A stretch of DNA of 18,618 bases from Thermoplasmata archaeon (GTDB lineage: Archaea; Thermoplasmatota; E2; DHVEG-1), in assembly GCA_003649845.1 (NCBI GenBank), contig QMTB01000008.1, forward strand, positions 1 through 18,618. Reading direction: 5' to 3'. Position 1 is the stretch's first letter. Each line of letters opens with the position of its first letter. Positions 1 to 8,973 of the stretch are shown here, one piece after another. Made by a program: the position numbers and the translations under genes. The notes beneath the pieces were generated by a model. The model saw nothing but the letters and a program-made list of their open reading frames with translations, was not told the DNA's origin and did no database searches.

Positions 1-1378
1 TGAGGAAGTAGGTATGAGAGCTTCGTCTTCCGAGTGCTCCTATGGTGTCCATGTCTAGAGGTTTGTTTTTCTTTATGTATGATCCAGAGGTATCAAGTGC
101 TCCATCGATGTAGATTTTAAATTCCCCGTTGTTGTCAACCCAAACGATATGATGCCACTGGTTGTTGAATACAGTGGATTTGGATGTACGTTCAAGTCTT
201 TTGATGTTATCCGGGTCTCTTATAAAGACTTTAAGTTGTAGGTCATCTGGACCGCATGATCCTAGAAGGAAGGTGGAATAATAATTGTTTGTTGATCCTT
301 CGGAGAATATAACCCGTAGTCCTTCTTGAGGTGGAGCTTTAATCCATACTTCTATGGAATATATGTCTTGGTTATGGATTGATATATCTCCGCAATCAAC
401 ATAATCATCCTTTCCATCAAAACTTAGTGCGCTACCGTTTACTCCATTTGTCCATATACCTCCATATATTTTCCCATTGTTATTACCGATAGAGTCATGT
501 AGGATAAATCCTGTGTTTTCATTGAAACTCCATTGAGCTATCAACCCTTGGTTTTTCTTATTTGTTTTAGTAGATTCATATATAGACTTTATTTCTTGAG
601 ATGATAAATCTGATTTATATATATGTATTTCATCTATTATACCGTTGAATACTCCTCGGTTACCATGATTTGAGTTGAGGATGTTACCTATCCTTAGTGG
701 TGCTGAACCAGTATATGCAATAATTTTACCAATAGTTTTGCTACCTTCTAGTTCTCCATTAACATATATTTTGATGCTATTTCCATCATATACACCTGCT
801 ACATGATACCATCTGTTAGGCAAATGTGGTTTTGAACTTACAGAGAAATCTCGATCATCAGAAGCTCTCTCTAAACCAGTTACAAAACTATTACCACGGG
901 TCCATGCTAAATAAAATGTATCTTCATTTAAACCATTACGAGCGATCTTCCATACGATAGGGTCATTTCTAGCATCCCAACCAGGAGTAAAAGGTCTCAC
1001 CCAAGCCATTATGGTCCAAGAATCTACTAGGTTATAGACACCATTTGTATTAGGTATCTCAACATAATCATTTCTATTATCAAACTTGAGAGCGGGGCTA
1101 ACTACTCCGTTACTCCATGTTGCTCCATATATCTTTCCATTGTTATGATTTGATGAACTGTCTATCAATGTATTTCCTTTCATCTCATCAAAATGCCATA
1201 CTCCGATTGGATCAGTTGATTTAGATACAACACACGGGGAAAGAATTGCTAGAGAGATAAGCAACACTATAATAGGTAAACATTTGAAAAGAAATCCTCG
1301 TAGTCTTTTTTGTTTTTCTACCTCAAAAATCGATTTTTTAAACTTTCCTACATTATATAGGCTTTTTCTATCCAGCAT
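1..1378 (-). CDS. Secreted protein with two tandem LamG-like (concanavalin A-fold) domains, 3' end outside window
   Basis: I translated this minus-strand frame by hand; it stays open for 459 codons and leaves the window at base 1, so the C-terminus is missing. ATG at 1378 is chosen because GGAGAG lies about 7 nt upstream; an in-frame ATG at 1384 sits directly on that site and a TAA lies just before it. Residues 28-52 form one hydrophobic segment after a basic stretch (KQKRLRG), which suggests a signal peptide or membrane anchor. Two similar domains follow, about residues 57-268 and 279-459. Each starts with a W-x-F-(D/N)-E block, then D-S-x-x-x-x-N-N-G-K-I-Y-G and a F-D-x-(K/R)-x-D-Y-V block, typical of LamG/Laminin_G_3 jelly-roll domains. 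Such domains usually bind carbohydrates or other surface ligands, but the ligand here is unknown. It is divergent from the acyl-CoA genes and probably unrelated to them. Confidence 0.85.
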   Translation of the reverse strand, partial: MLDRKSLYNVGKFKKSIFEVEKQKRLRGFLFKCLPIIVLLISLAILSPCVVSKSTDPIGVWHFDEMKGNTLIDSSSNHNNGKIYGATWSNGVVSPALKFDNRNDYVEIPNTNGVYNLVDSWTIMAWVRPFTPGWDARNDPIVWKIARNGLNEDTFYLAWTRGNSFVTGLERASDDRDFSVSSKPHLPNRWYHVAGVYDGNSIKIYVNGELEGSKTIGKIIAYTGSAPLRIGNILNSNHGNRGVFNGIIDEIHIYKSDLSSQEIKSIYESTKTNKKNQGLIAQWSFNENTGFILHDSIGNNNGKIYGGIWTNGVNGSALSFDGKDDYVDCGDISIHNQDIYSIEVWIKAPPQEGLRVIFSEGSTNNYYSTFLLGSCGPDDLQLKVFIRDPDNIKRLERTSKSTVFNNQWHHIVWVDNNGEFKIYIDGALDTSGSYIKKNKPLDMDTIGALGRRSSHTYFL

Positions 1379-1384
1379 CACCAT

Positions 1385-1836
1385 CCTCTCCTGAACTTAT
1401 ATAGTAAATAAAAATCTATAATTTAAATTTATTGGACAACATGATAAAATAAGTTTGATAAAATATATAGCTTTATATTCTATAGCGCATCTATTAAATG
1501 AATTAACAGAAATTTTACATTCCTATATACATTTTAATGGGAGAATCATCTGTTTGATAAAATAAATTTCTAGATACCATCTTTTATGTTCACCGTATAA
1601 TAATGAAAATCACGCACTATAAGCTATGCCATCCCAAATATTTAAGATAAAAAACACAGGTTCTATCAATCTCCTTATATAATGATTAGATGAATTCTCT
1701 CCAAGTTGATGGAAGATTATTTTATAGTTAGGAGGAGATTAATAGAGTTTTCTAGGTAGGTAAATATTGAGGAGTGAGGAGATTGCATAGATATCGTTTG
1801 TAGCCTAAATTTTTGAGGATAACAATTAAATCTTAG
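1385..1836. other. AT-rich intergenic region without a recognisable gene
   Basis: This is most of the divergent spacer between the LamG-like gene and the first acyl-CoA dehydrogenase. I see no open frame of useful length and no tRNA-like or other familiar RNA structure. Two Shine-Dalgarno-like strings (AGGAGGAG near 1731, GAGTGAGGAG near 1772) are not followed by a reasonable reading frame. TGATAAAATA occurs three times, at 1442-1451, 1456-1465 and 1555-1564; the last two extend to the 13-mer GTTTGATAAAATA. In DNA this AT-rich the repeat could be chance. Confidence 0.6.
1416..1430 (-). promoter_or_regulatory. Probable TATA box of the LamG-like gene
   Basis: Read on the minus strand this is AAATTTAAATTATAG, a good match to an archaeal TATA element. 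Transcription starting about 25 nt downstream would begin near 1390 and give a short leader carrying the GGAGAG ribosome site. A second AT-rich candidate (ACTATATAAG, 1398-1407) is closer to the start codon and fits less well. Confidence 0.45.
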
Positions 1837-1847
1837 CTTATATAATC
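1836..1847 (+). promoter_or_regulatory. Probable TATA box for the first acyl-CoA dehydrogenase operon
   Basis: GCTTATATAATC is a strong archaeal TATA-like element. A transcript starting about 25 nt downstream would begin near 1868-1872, leaving a leader of about 25-30 nt that contains the GGTGAT ribosome-binding site at 1886-1891. Confidence 0.5.
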
Positions 1848-1870
1848 ACCTAAAGGTTTTTAGATGATTA
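1843..1870. promoter_or_regulatory. Inverted repeat over the core promoter, candidate operator
   Basis: TAATCACCTAAA (1843-1854) and TTTAGATGATTA (1859-1870) pair over 12 positions with one mismatch around a GGTT centre. The repeat overlaps the TATA box and reaches the predicted transcript start, where a bound repressor would block initiation. It could also be chance or a hairpin at the very 5' end of the RNA; the regulator is unknown. Confidence 0.4.
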
Positions 1871-1896
1871 GATTATCCTTGGTATGGTGATGTATC

Positions 1897-3036
1897 TTGG
1901 ATTTTAGTCTCACCGAGGAACAAAAAATGTTTCAAAAAACTGTCCATGAATTCTGCGAGAAAGAGCTTAAACCTATTGCATCAAAGATTGACAAAGAGGA
2001 GTACTTCCCTAAGAATTTATACCGTAAAATGGGGAAGATGGGTTTGCTAGGTATGACAGTGCCAAAGAAGTATGGTGGAGCAGGTATTGATAGAATAAGT
2101 TATATGATTGCTTTAGAAGAGATAGGTAGAGTATGCGGTTCAACTGCGATTACAGTAGAAGCACATAATAGCCTAGGTGTAGGTCATATATATGAGATGG
2201 GTACAGAGGAACAGAAAAAGAAGTATCTACCAAAGCTTACTAGTGGAGAGGAGCTAGCTGCTTGGGCTTTAACTGAACCAAATGCTGGTTCTGATGCAGC
2301 ATCTATTCAAACAACTGCAGTACTTGATGGAGATGAATGGGTTCTCAATGGTACTAAACATTTTATAACAAGTGGAGATCTAGCTTGGGTTGTAACTGTT
2401 ATGGCTAAAACAGATAAAACAAAGGGTGCTAGAGGTATCAGTGCTTTTATAGTTGAAAGAGGTACACCTGGGTTTAAAATAGGTCAACTAGAAGATAAAC
2501 TAGGGTTGAGAGGAAGTCACACTGCTGAGCTTATATTTGAAGATTGCAGGATACCTAAGGAGAATCTACTTGGTAAAGAAGGTGAGGGTTTCATTGGAGC
2601 TATGAAGATATTGGATAGAGGTAGGACTGCTATTGGTGCAATGAGTGTTGGTATAGCTAGAGGTGCATTCGAAGAGAGTTTGGCTTATGCTAAACAACGT
2701 CAACAGTTTGGTAGACCTATAGCTAAATTCCAAGCTATACAGTGGATGCTTGCTGATATGGCTACGGAGATTGACGCAGCTAGATTATTGGTTTATAGAG
2801 CTGCTTATCTAGAAGATCAAAATGTTAAATTCAGTAAAGAAGCTTCTATGGCCAAACTCTTTGCATCTGAGATGGCTATGAGGGCAACTGTAAAAGCGAT
2901 TCAAATATTTGGTGGATATGGATATATGAAGGATTATCCACTGGAAAGGTTTTATAGAGATATTAAACTATGTCAAATTGGAGAAGGAACTTCTGAGGTA
3001 CAACGTATGATTATAGCTAGGCAACTAGGACTATAG
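1897..3036 (+). CDS. Acyl-CoA dehydrogenase (short-chain type), paralogue 1
   Basis: This FAD enzyme makes the alpha-beta double bond in acyl-CoA and passes electrons to an electron-transfer flavoprotein, probably the EtfAB encoded at 14145-15855. At 379 aa it is full length. FAD-contact motifs are visible at 123-133 ([11 protein letters not shown]) and 155-160 (HFITSG); RQQFGRPI and a [17 protein letters not shown] block follow. The likely catalytic base is Glu363 in GEGTSEVQR, the C-terminal position used by short- and medium-chain enzymes, not the position used by isovaleryl-CoA dehydrogenase. The residue before it is Gly, where the second copy has Tyr, so substrate range may differ. The start is TTG, supported by GGTGAT six bases upstream; neither nearby upstream ATG is in frame. 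It is followed after 10 bp by an acyl-CoA synthetase. Exact substrate is unproven; butyryl- or isobutyryl-CoA fits the context. Confidence 0.93.
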   Translation: MDFSLTEEQKMFQKTVHEFCEKELKPIASKIDKEEYFPKNLYRKMGKMGLLGMTVPKKYGGAGIDRISYMIALEEIGRVCGSTAITVEAHNSLGVGHIYEMGTEEQKKKYLPKLTSGEELAAWALTEPNAGSDAASIQTTAVLDGDEWVLNGTKHFITSGDLAWVVTVMAKTDKTKGARGISAFIVERGTPGFKIGQLEDKLGLRGSHTAELIFEDCRIPKENLLGKEGEGFIGAMKILDRGRTAIGAMSVGIARGAFEESLAYAKQRQQFGRPIAKFQAIQWMLADMATEIDAARLLVYRAAYLEDQNVKFSKEASMAKLFASEMAMRATVKAIQIFGGYGYMKDYPLERFYRDIKLCQIGEGTSEVQRMIIARQLGL

Positions 3037-3046
3037 GAGGATAAAT

Positions 3047-4678
3047 ATGAGTTTAGATAAAGATGTAGATACATATGAAGAGCTGTATAACTCTTTCAAA
3101 TGGGAGATTCCAGAGTACTATAATTTTGGATTTGATGTTGTAGATAAATGGGCTGAGGATAGAACAAAACTTGCTTTAATCTCAATTGATAGAACAGGTA
3201 AACATGATAGGTATCATACCTTTTATGATCTAAGTGTAGCATCAAATAGGTTTGCTAATGTATTGAGGAAGATAGGTGTAAAGAAGGGAGATCGTGTACT
3301 AGTAATATTACAAAGTATACCAGAATGGTATATAGCTCTCATAGGTATGTTTAAACTAGGTGTAATACCAATGCCCGGTACATCTCTTTTAACCTCTAAA
3401 GATATAGAGTATAGAATTAATCGTGCAGAAGCTTGTATGGTGTTAACAGATCTTGATCATGCAGATAGTGTAGAAGCAGTTAAAGCAAACTGCCCTTCTT
3501 TAAAACATATGATGTTAGTAGATGGTAAGAGAGTCGGATGGTATAATTTTGATGAAGAGATGAGTGAAGCATCTCCTGAGATTTCCCAAGAAGAGATAGG
3601 TAAAACCAAGTCTAGTGATCCTATGATAATCTATTTTACCTCTGGTACAACTGGTCATCCAAAGATGGTTTTGCATACCCATAGTTATCCTTTAGGTCAT
3701 GAGGTCACCGCTAGGTTTGCACAGGCTTTAACTGATAAGGATCTTCATTGGACTGTCTCTGATACCGGCTGGGCAAAGGCAGCTTGGGGTAAACTTTTTG
3801 GGCAAATGATAGTAGGTGCAGCTATTATCCAATGGGAAACCCCTGGGAGGTTTGACCCAGATGGATTACTTAGAGCTATGGAGAAGTATGGTGTAACAAC
3901 CTTTTGTGCACCACCAACAGTTTATAGGATGCTCATTCAGCTAGATCTATCTAAATATAAACTCAAACTTAGGCATTGCATGAGCGCTGGTGAACCACTT
4001 AACCCAGAGGTAATTAGAGTATGGAAGAAAGCTTTTGGACTTGATATATATGATTTCTATGGTCAAACTGAAACAGTATGCGTACTCTCTAATTATCCTT
4101 TTATGCCAATAAAATATGGTTCAGTTGGTAAACCAACACCAGGACATGATGTAAGAATTGTTGATGATGAAGGTAATGAACTTGGACCCAATGAGGAAGG
4201 TAATATAGCATTATATATAGGGGAACAACGTCCACCAGGTTTATTCAAGGAGTATTGGAAGGATGAAGAAGCTATGAAGAAAGCTTTCCGTGGAAACTAT
4301 TACTATACAGGTGATAGAGGCTATAAGGATGAAGATGGATATTTCTGGTTTGTAGGTAGAGATGATGATGTTATAAAATCTTCTGGATATAGGATTGGTC
4401 CTTTTGAAGTAGAATCAGCTCTTATTGAACATCCAGCTGTTGCAGAATGTGCTGTTGTAGGTGTACCAGATCCAAAAGGTATAAGAGGTACTGTTGTAAA
4501 AGCAGTAGTGGTTCTAGCTAAAGGCTATAAACCCTCTGAAGCTCTTACTAAAGAATTACAAGAACATGTTAAGAAAACTACTGCACCGTATAAATATCCA
4601 AGGATAATTGAGTATGTTGATGAGTTACCTAAAACAATCTCTGGGAAGATATTGAGAAGAAAACTTAGGAAATCCTAA
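3047..4678 (+). CDS. AMP-forming acyl-CoA synthetase (medium/short branched-chain ACSM type), paralogue 1
   Basis: This enzyme activates a carboxylic acid with ATP and CoA to acyl-CoA, AMP and pyrophosphate through an acyl-adenylate. The 543 aa protein has the full set of ANL-superfamily core motifs: the P-loop TSGTTGHPK at 198-206, YGQTE at 338-342, YYTGDRG, KSSGYRIGPFEVES at the domain hinge, and the C-terminal catalytic Lys534 in PKTISGKILRR. Length and motif style match the ACSM group, which takes C3-C8 straight and branched acids rather than acetate only. An AGGAGG site six bases before the ATG marks the start, and the gene follows the dehydrogenase by 10 bp, so the two are surely cotranscribed. 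Given the island, butyrate, isobutyrate or another branched acid is the likely substrate; this is inference. A second synthetase at 12513 is a clear paralogue. Confidence 0.93.
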   Translation: MSLDKDVDTYEELYNSFKWEIPEYYNFGFDVVDKWAEDRTKLALISIDRTGKHDRYHTFYDLSVASNRFANVLRKIGVKKGDRVLVILQSIPEWYIALIGMFKLGVIPMPGTSLLTSKDIEYRINRAEACMVLTDLDHADSVEAVKANCPSLKHMMLVDGKRVGWYNFDEEMSEASPEISQEEIGKTKSSDPMIIYFTSGTTGHPKMVLHTHSYPLGHEVTARFAQALTDKDLHWTVSDTGWAKAAWGKLFGQMIVGAAIIQWETPGRFDPDGLLRAMEKYGVTTFCAPPTVYRMLIQLDLSKYKLKLRHCMSAGEPLNPEVIRVWKKAFGLDIYDFYGQTETVCVLSNYPFMPIKYGSVGKPTPGHDVRIVDDEGNELGPNEEGNIALYIGEQRPPGLFKEYWKDEEAMKKAFRGNYYYTGDRGYKDEDGYFWFVGRDDDVIKSSGYRIGPFEVESALIEHPAVAECAVVGVPDPKGIRGTVVKAVVVLAKGYKPSEALTKELQEHVKKTTAPYKYPRIIEYVDELPKTISGKILRRKLRKS

Positions 4679-4695
4679 GTTTTTCTTTTCTTTTT
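4677..4695 (+). terminator. Poly-T terminator after the first synthetase
   Basis: Pyrimidine/T-rich run (GTTTTTCTTTTCTTTTT) directly after the synthetase stop codon, typical of archaeal intrinsic termination, and followed by a fresh promoter for the next operon. Confidence 0.5.
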
Positions 4696-4703
4696 GGAAA
4701 ACA

Positions 4704-4717
4704 TTTTAAATATAAAT
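4704..4717 (+). promoter_or_regulatory. TATA box for the thiolase operon
   Basis: TTTTAAATATAAAT is a near-ideal archaeal TATA element. A start about 25 nt downstream (about 4738) places the strong ribosome site AGGAGGAGG (4741-4749) at the very front of the transcript, ten bases before the thiolase ATG. Confidence 0.6.
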
Positions 4718-4758
4718 TAGATTTCATCAGTCATATTTTTAGGAGGAGGCTACGATAT

Positions 4759-5937
4759 ATGGAAGAAGTTGTAATAGTCGCTGGTGTTAGAACACCTCAA
4801 GGTAAATTCGGTGGTGCTTTAAAAGATTTCTCAGCTCCTCAACTTGGAGGAATTGTTATAAGAGAAGCTGTTAGAAGAGCAGGGATTAAACCAAGTGATG
4901 TAGATGAGGTAATAATGGGTAATGTAGTATCAGCAGGTCTTGGGCAGAATGTAGCTAGACAAGCAGCGATACAAGCAGGTATACCATATGAAGTTGGAGC
5001 ATTACATGTAGATAAGGTATGTGGATCTAGTCTTAAAGCTGTAATACTTGCTGCACAAGCTATAAAAGCTGGTGATGCTAGTTGTATAGTAGCTGGTGGA
5101 ATGGAAAGCATGACTAATGCTCCATATATATTAGATAAGGCACGTTTTGGTTATCGTCTATTTGATGGAAAAATCATTGATGCCATGGTTCATGATGGAT
5201 TATGGGATGTATACAATGATTTCCATATGGGTATAACTGGTGAGATTATAGCAGAGAAATATGATATTATTAGAGAAGATTGTGATGAATTCTCAGCTTG
5301 GAGTCATCAGAAGGCAGCGAAGGCAACAGAGAATGGATGGTTTAAAGATGAGATTATACCTATTGATATTCCGCAGAAGAAAGGGGAACCTATAGTTTTT
5401 GATAAAGATGAAGGTATAAGACCTGATACTACTAAGGAGAAACTAGGTAAATTGAAACCTTTCTTCAAAGAAGATGGTATTATTACAGCTGGTAACGCCT
5501 CTCAGATAACAGATGGAGCAGCAGCGGTAGTAGTGATGAGTAAAGAGAAAGCCTCGGATCTTGGTTTAAAGCCACTTGGAAATATTATAGATTATGTTAC
5601 TAGTGGTGTGAAACCAGAATATGTAATGGAGGCACCTATTCCGGGTGTTAAGAAATTATTGGAGAAAACAGGTTATACTATTGATGATATAGATCTAGTG
5701 GAGCATAATGAAGCTTTTTCATCAGCATCAGTAGCAGTTATGAAAGAGTTAGGTATACCTAAGGAAAAGTTTAATGTACACGGTGGAGCAGTAGCTCTTG
5801 GTCATCCAATTGGTGCTAGTGGGGCTCGTATACTAGTTACACTATTATATGCTATGAAACGCTATAAGAAACATAGAGGTTTAGCCACTATTTGTCTTGG
5901 TGGTGGAAACGCTGTTAATATGATTGTTGAAAGATAA
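4759..5937 (+). CDS. atoB: Acetyl-CoA acetyltransferase (acetoacetyl-CoA thiolase)
   Basis: It cleaves acetoacetyl-CoA with CoA into two acetyl-CoA, the last step of butyryl-CoA oxidation; the reverse condensation is also possible. The 392 aa length is standard for the family. The catalytic set is complete: the acylated Cys88 in DKVCGSS, the NEAF motif, His349 in GHPIGASGAR, and Cys379 in CLGGGNA, all at the spacing of classical bacterial type II thiolases. This makes it unlike the shorter archaeal mevalonate-pathway thiolases that work with HMG-CoA synthase and a DUF35 partner, none of which lies nearby. It begins a three-gene operon with 3-hydroxyacyl-CoA dehydrogenase and crotonase, with its own promoter and an AGGAGGAGG site. 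The catabolic role is inferred from this operon. Confidence 0.93.
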   Translation: MEEVVIVAGVRTPQGKFGGALKDFSAPQLGGIVIREAVRRAGIKPSDVDEVIMGNVVSAGLGQNVARQAAIQAGIPYEVGALHVDKVCGSSLKAVILAAQAIKAGDASCIVAGGMESMTNAPYILDKARFGYRLFDGKIIDAMVHDGLWDVYNDFHMGITGEIIAEKYDIIREDCDEFSAWSHQKAAKATENGWFKDEIIPIDIPQKKGEPIVFDKDEGIRPDTTKEKLGKLKPFFKEDGIITAGNASQITDGAAAVVVMSKEKASDLGLKPLGNIIDYVTSGVKPEYVMEAPIPGVKKLLEKTGYTIDDIDLVEHNEAFSSASVAVMKELGIPKEKFNVHGGAVALGHPIGASGARILVTLLYAMKRYKKHRGLATICLGGGNAVNMIVER

Positions 5938-5953
5938 ATAGGAGGTTTTTTAT

Positions 5954-6808
5954 ATGAAAGTTAAAGACATTGGTGTTATTGGTGCTGGGCAGATGGGGCA
6001 TGGAATAGCCCTTGTAGCAGCACAAGCAGGATATAATGTTATACTTAGAGATATATCAAAGGAATTAGTCGATAAGGGTTTACAGAGAATTGATAAATTT
6101 CTAAGTAAAAGCGTAGAGAAGGGAAAGATAACGAAGGATGAGAAGAATAAGATATTATCTAGGATAAAAGGAACCACTAAGTTAGAGGATGTAAAAAATG
6201 TTGATCTAGTTATTGAAGCAATCTTTGAGAATGTAGAGGTTAAAAAAGAGTTATTTAAAGAATTAGATGGAATATGTAAAGGAGATGCAATCTTTGCATC
6301 TAATACTTCTACTATTCCTATAACAGATCTAGCATCAGCTACTACTAGGGAAAACCAGTTTATAGGTATGCATTTTATGAATCCAGTACCAATTATGAAA
6401 CTAGTTGAGGTTATCAGGGGTTTAAAAACATCAGATGAAACTGCTGCTTTGATTAAAGAGATAGCTGAGAAGATGGGTAAAATACCGGTGGAGGTAAATG
6501 ATAGTCCAGGTTTTGTATCAAATAGACTACTTATGCCTATGATAAATGAAGCAATATTTTGTTTACAAGAAGGAGTTGGTACACCAGAGAGTATCGATGC
6601 TGTTATGAAACTAGGTATGAATCATCCAATGGGTCCATTGGAGTTAGCGGATCTAATAGGGTTAGATGTAGTTTTGAATATCATGAATGTGCTATATGAG
6701 GGTTTCAATGATTCTAAGTATCGACCTTGTTCATTGCTGAAGAAGATGGTTCAAGCAGGTTATCTAGGTAGAAAAACAGGTAGAGGATTCTACAACTATG
6801 AGGGATAA
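5954..6808 (+). CDS. hbd: 3-hydroxybutyryl-CoA dehydrogenase (3-hydroxyacyl-CoA dehydrogenase)
   Basis: It oxidises (S)-3-hydroxybutyryl-CoA to acetoacetyl-CoA with NAD(P)+. The 284 aa protein is the single-function form found in butyrate-metabolising anaerobes. The N-terminal Rossmann fold has GAGQMG at residues 10-15. The active site is clear: Ser119 in SNTS, His140 and Glu152 in the [13 protein letters not shown] stretch, and Asn190 after SPGFVSN. The C-terminal helical domain ends with the usual [11 protein letters not shown] motif. Start codon ATG is preceded by AGGAGG at spacing of seven or eight. It lies 16 bp after thiolase and 3 bp before crotonase, so all three are translated from one message. 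Asp32, after the second strand, suggests NAD+ over NADP+, but this is weak evidence. Confidence 0.94.
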   Translation: MKVKDIGVIGAGQMGHGIALVAAQAGYNVILRDISKELVDKGLQRIDKFLSKSVEKGKITKDEKNKILSRIKGTTKLEDVKNVDLVIEAIFENVEVKKELFKELDGICKGDAIFASNTSTIPITDLASATTRENQFIGMHFMNPVPIMKLVEVIRGLKTSDETAALIKEIAEKMGKIPVEVNDSPGFVSNRLLMPMINEAIFCLQEGVGTPESIDAVMKLGMNHPMGPLELADLIGLDVVLNIMNVLYEGFNDSKYRPCSLLKKMVQAGYLGRKTGRGFYNYEG

Positions 6809-6811
6809 CCT

Positions 6812-7576
6812 ATGATATCAGTTGAGAAGAAGAAAAATATAGCCTGGATTACTATTGATAGACCACCAGTGAATGCACTTAACAGAGAACTTCTAAAAGA
6901 ACTTCTAAGCAGAGTAGAGGAACTTGAAGATGATAAAGAAGTTAGAGTAGCAGTTATCACTGGTGCTGGTAAAGCCTTTGTAGCAGGTGCAGATATCAAG
7001 GAAATGCAGGATATGAATGTTTTAGAGGCGAAAGAATTTGCAGAGTTAGGGCATAAAGTTTTTGGTTTTATAAGAAGCTCTAGGATACCATATATAGCTA
7101 TGGTAAATGGTTATGCACTTGGTGGTGGTTGTGAGCTACTAATGAGTTGTGATATAGCTATAGCTGGTAGGAAAGCTAAAATAGGTCAGCCTGAGATAAA
7201 TCTAGGTATATCACCAGGTTTCGGTGGTACACAGAATCTACCGAGACTAGTAGGTAGAATGAAAGCCAAAGAACTTCTACTTACAGGTGATAATATATCA
7301 GCTGAAGAAGCAGAACATATAGGTCTTATAAATAAGGTTGTCAATGATGATAAACTTAGAGAGGAGACAGAGAAAATCGCGGAGAAAATAGCTTCTAAAT
7401 CACCTATTCAAACAATGTTTATTAAAACCTTAGTTAACAGAGGATTAGATATGGATTTAAACTCCGCCTGTGTATTAGAGATATCTACATTTGCATCTGG
7501 CTTCGATACTGAAGATCAAAAAGAAGGTATGAAGGCATTTCTAGAGAAGAGGAAACCTATATTCAAGGGAGTATAA
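6812..7576 (+). CDS. crt: Enoyl-CoA hydratase / crotonase
   Basis: It adds water to crotonyl-CoA to give 3-hydroxybutyryl-CoA. At 254 aa it is a standard single-domain crotonase. Both catalytic glutamates of the hydratase subgroup are present: Glu108 in GGGCEL and Glu128 in GQPEINLG. The oxyanion-hole segment AGADIKEM is at about 58-65, and GFGGTQNLPRLVG follows the second Glu. Having both glutamates argues for a true hydratase rather than an isomerase or decarboxylase of the same fold. The gene starts 3 bp after the dehydrogenase stop, without a strong ribosome site of its own, which suggests translational coupling. It ends the plus-strand operon and faces the mutase operon. Confidence 0.93.
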   Translation: MISVEKKKNIAWITIDRPPVNALNRELLKELLSRVEELEDDKEVRVAVITGAGKAFVAGADIKEMQDMNVLEAKEFAELGHKVFGFIRSSRIPYIAMVNGYALGGGCELLMSCDIAIAGRKAKIGQPEINLGISPGFGGTQNLPRLVGRMKAKELLLTGDNISAEEAEHIGLINKVVNDDKLREETEKIAEKIASKSPIQTMFIKTLVNRGLDMDLNSACVLEISTFASGFDTEDQKEGMKAFLEKRKPIFKGV

Positions 7577-7589
7577 AGGGATTCTATAT

Positions 7590-7610
7590 TCTCTCATATT
7601 TTTTTATTAT
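7590..7610 (+). terminator. T-rich terminator between convergent operons
   Basis: Pyrimidine-rich stretch with seven consecutive T (7599-7605) about 20 bp after the crotonase stop, suitable as an archaeal poly-T terminator for the plus-strand operon. I see no comparable T-run for the minus-strand operon. Confidence 0.4.
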
Positions 7611-7622
7611 AATTATTAGAAT

Positions 7623-8558
7623 TTATTTTAGAATTCTACCTAGTATTTCTTCTGCTGCTGTATATGGATCTGTTTCTTTACTTAGTATTCTATCTACAAT
7701 GGTATCAATTCTTTGTTTCACTATAGATTCATCATAGATCATATCTAGTAGATGGTTTCTTATAATCTCTATAAGTTCTGCTTCATATCTTATCTTCCTC
7801 TTCTCCTCTAATTCACCTTCTGTTTCTAGGTATTTTTGATGTTGACTTATAGCTTCTAATAAATCTGACACACCTTCTCCTGTTTTAGCTATAGTTTTAA
7901 TAATAGGTGTATTTGGATTAGAGGATAATTCAACTAGATTTTCTATCTCCATAACAGTTTGATCTATACCCGGGTGATCTGCTTTATTAACAACGTATAT
8001 ATCCGCTATCTCCATAACCCCTGCTTTCATAGTTTGTACAGAATCACCTAAACCTGGTACTATTACAACTACGGTAGTATCAGCTATCTTTATTATATCA
8101 ACCTCTGCCTGTCCTACGCCTACAGTTTCAACTAATATAACATCTTTACCCGATGCATCTAGTATCTCTACTACATCATATACTGCTCCTGCTAACCCTC
8201 CTAGCATACCTCTTGTACCCATGCTTCTTATAAAAACTTCTTTATCTAGTATAAGCTCTGTCATCCTCACTCTATCTCCTAGTAATGCTCCACCTGAGAA
8301 TGGACTAGTTGGATCAATAGCTATTATACCAACTTTTTTACCATTCTTTCTATATAAACGGGTGAGTTCTGCTATAAGAGTGCTTTTACCGCTGCCCATC
8401 ACTCCTGTTACACCTATTATATGAGCAGAACCAGTATATCTATGGATTTCCTTCATTAGAGAAGAAGCCTCTTTTGAATGATTCTCCACCAAGGTAATCA
8501 TTCTAGCTATAGCTCTAGAGTCTCCTTCTAAAACCTTTGAAACTATCTCTTCCTTCAT
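7623..8558 (-). CDS. meaB: MeaB/ArgK-type GTPase, chaperone of a B12-dependent acyl-CoA mutase
   Basis: G3E-family GTPases of this type guard adenosylcobalamin mutases: they gate cofactor delivery from the adenosyltransferase and help eject damaged cofactor. The 311 aa protein has the Walker A segment GVMGSGKST (52-60), the [16 protein letters not shown] switch region (81-95), ETVGVGQ (144-150) and NKAD (191-194) for guanine recognition. In Walker A a Met stands where most relatives have Pro, with no obvious loss of the Gly-Lys-Ser/Thr core. The C-terminal helical part (about 250-311) matches the dimerisation arm of MeaB. The start codon overlaps the small-subunit stop codon (ATGA), which fixes start and operon. 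In other organisms the same three parts are fused as IcmF; here they are separate genes. Confidence 0.93.
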   Translation of the reverse strand: MKEEIVSKVLEGDSRAIARMITLVENHSKEASSLMKEIHRYTGSAHIIGVTGVMGSGKSTLIAELTRLYRKNGKKVGIIAIDPTSPFSGGALLGDRVRMTELILDKEVFIRSMGTRGMLGGLAGAVYDVVEILDASGKDVILVETVGVGQAEVDIIKIADTTVVVIVPGLGDSVQTMKAGVMEIADIYVVNKADHPGIDQTVMEIENLVELSSNPNTPIIKTIAKTGEGVSDLLEAISQHQKYLETEGELEEKRKIRYEAELIEIIRNHLLDMIYDESIVKQRIDTIVDRILSKETDPYTAAEEILGRILK

Positions 8559-8959
8559 CTATCTTCACGTTTAACATGTTTCTCTATAAAACTTACGATA
8601 TCCTCAACCAATGTACCAGGTCCAAATATCTCCGCTACACCTATTTTTTTAAGTTTTGGTATATCCTCATCTGGTATGATACCTCCTCCTACTACTATTA
8701 CATCCTCCATACCTTTTTCTTTTAGTAGACTAATTACATCTGTAAATAGAGTCATATGAGCTCCAGATAATAGACTCAAACCTATAACATCTACATCTTC
8801 TTGTACAGCTGTTTCTACAATCATCTCAGGTGTTTGATGTAAACCAGTGTATATCACTTCCATACCTGCATCTCTAAGTGCTCTAGCTACTACTTTTGCT
8901 CCTCTATCATGTCCATCTAATCCAGGTTTTGCAATAAGGACACGGATCTTCCTACTCAT
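8555..8959 (-). CDS. icmB: B12-binding small subunit of acyl-CoA mutase (probable isobutyryl-CoA mutase)
   Basis: This 134 aa protein is a stand-alone cobalamin-binding domain. It shows the base-off motif D-x-H-x-x-G at 15-20 (DGHDRG), in which His17 replaces dimethylbenzimidazole as lower ligand, then SLLSGAH and the GGGIIP/FGPGT segments that embrace the nucleotide tail. It must pair with the large subunit encoded 14 bp upstream, which lacks this domain. A strong AAGGAGGAT ribosome site precedes the ATG. The small subunit does not decide substrate; the isobutyryl assignment comes from the large subunit. By sequence alone it equals the C-terminal domain of methylmalonyl-CoA mutase. Confidence 0.92.
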   Translation of the reverse strand: MSRKIRVLIAKPGLDGHDRGAKVVARALRDAGMEVIYTGLHQTPEMIVETAVQEDVDVIGLSLLSGAHMTLFTDVISLLKEKGMEDVIVVGGGIIPDEDIPKLKKIGVAEIFGPGTLVEDIVSFIEKHVKREDR

Positions 8960-8973
8960 CCTATAAATCCTCC

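Noticed and set aside
1731..1800. Shine-Dalgarno-like strings suggesting a small leader gene
   Set aside because: The first is not followed by a start codon within a workable distance; the second gives only a six-codon frame from TTG. No support for a real product.
1897..3036. Isovaleryl-CoA dehydrogenase as the identity of either dehydrogenase
   Set aside because: In both proteins the likely base is the Glu near the C-terminus (363 and 364), the short/medium-chain arrangement, not the internal position of the isovaleryl type.
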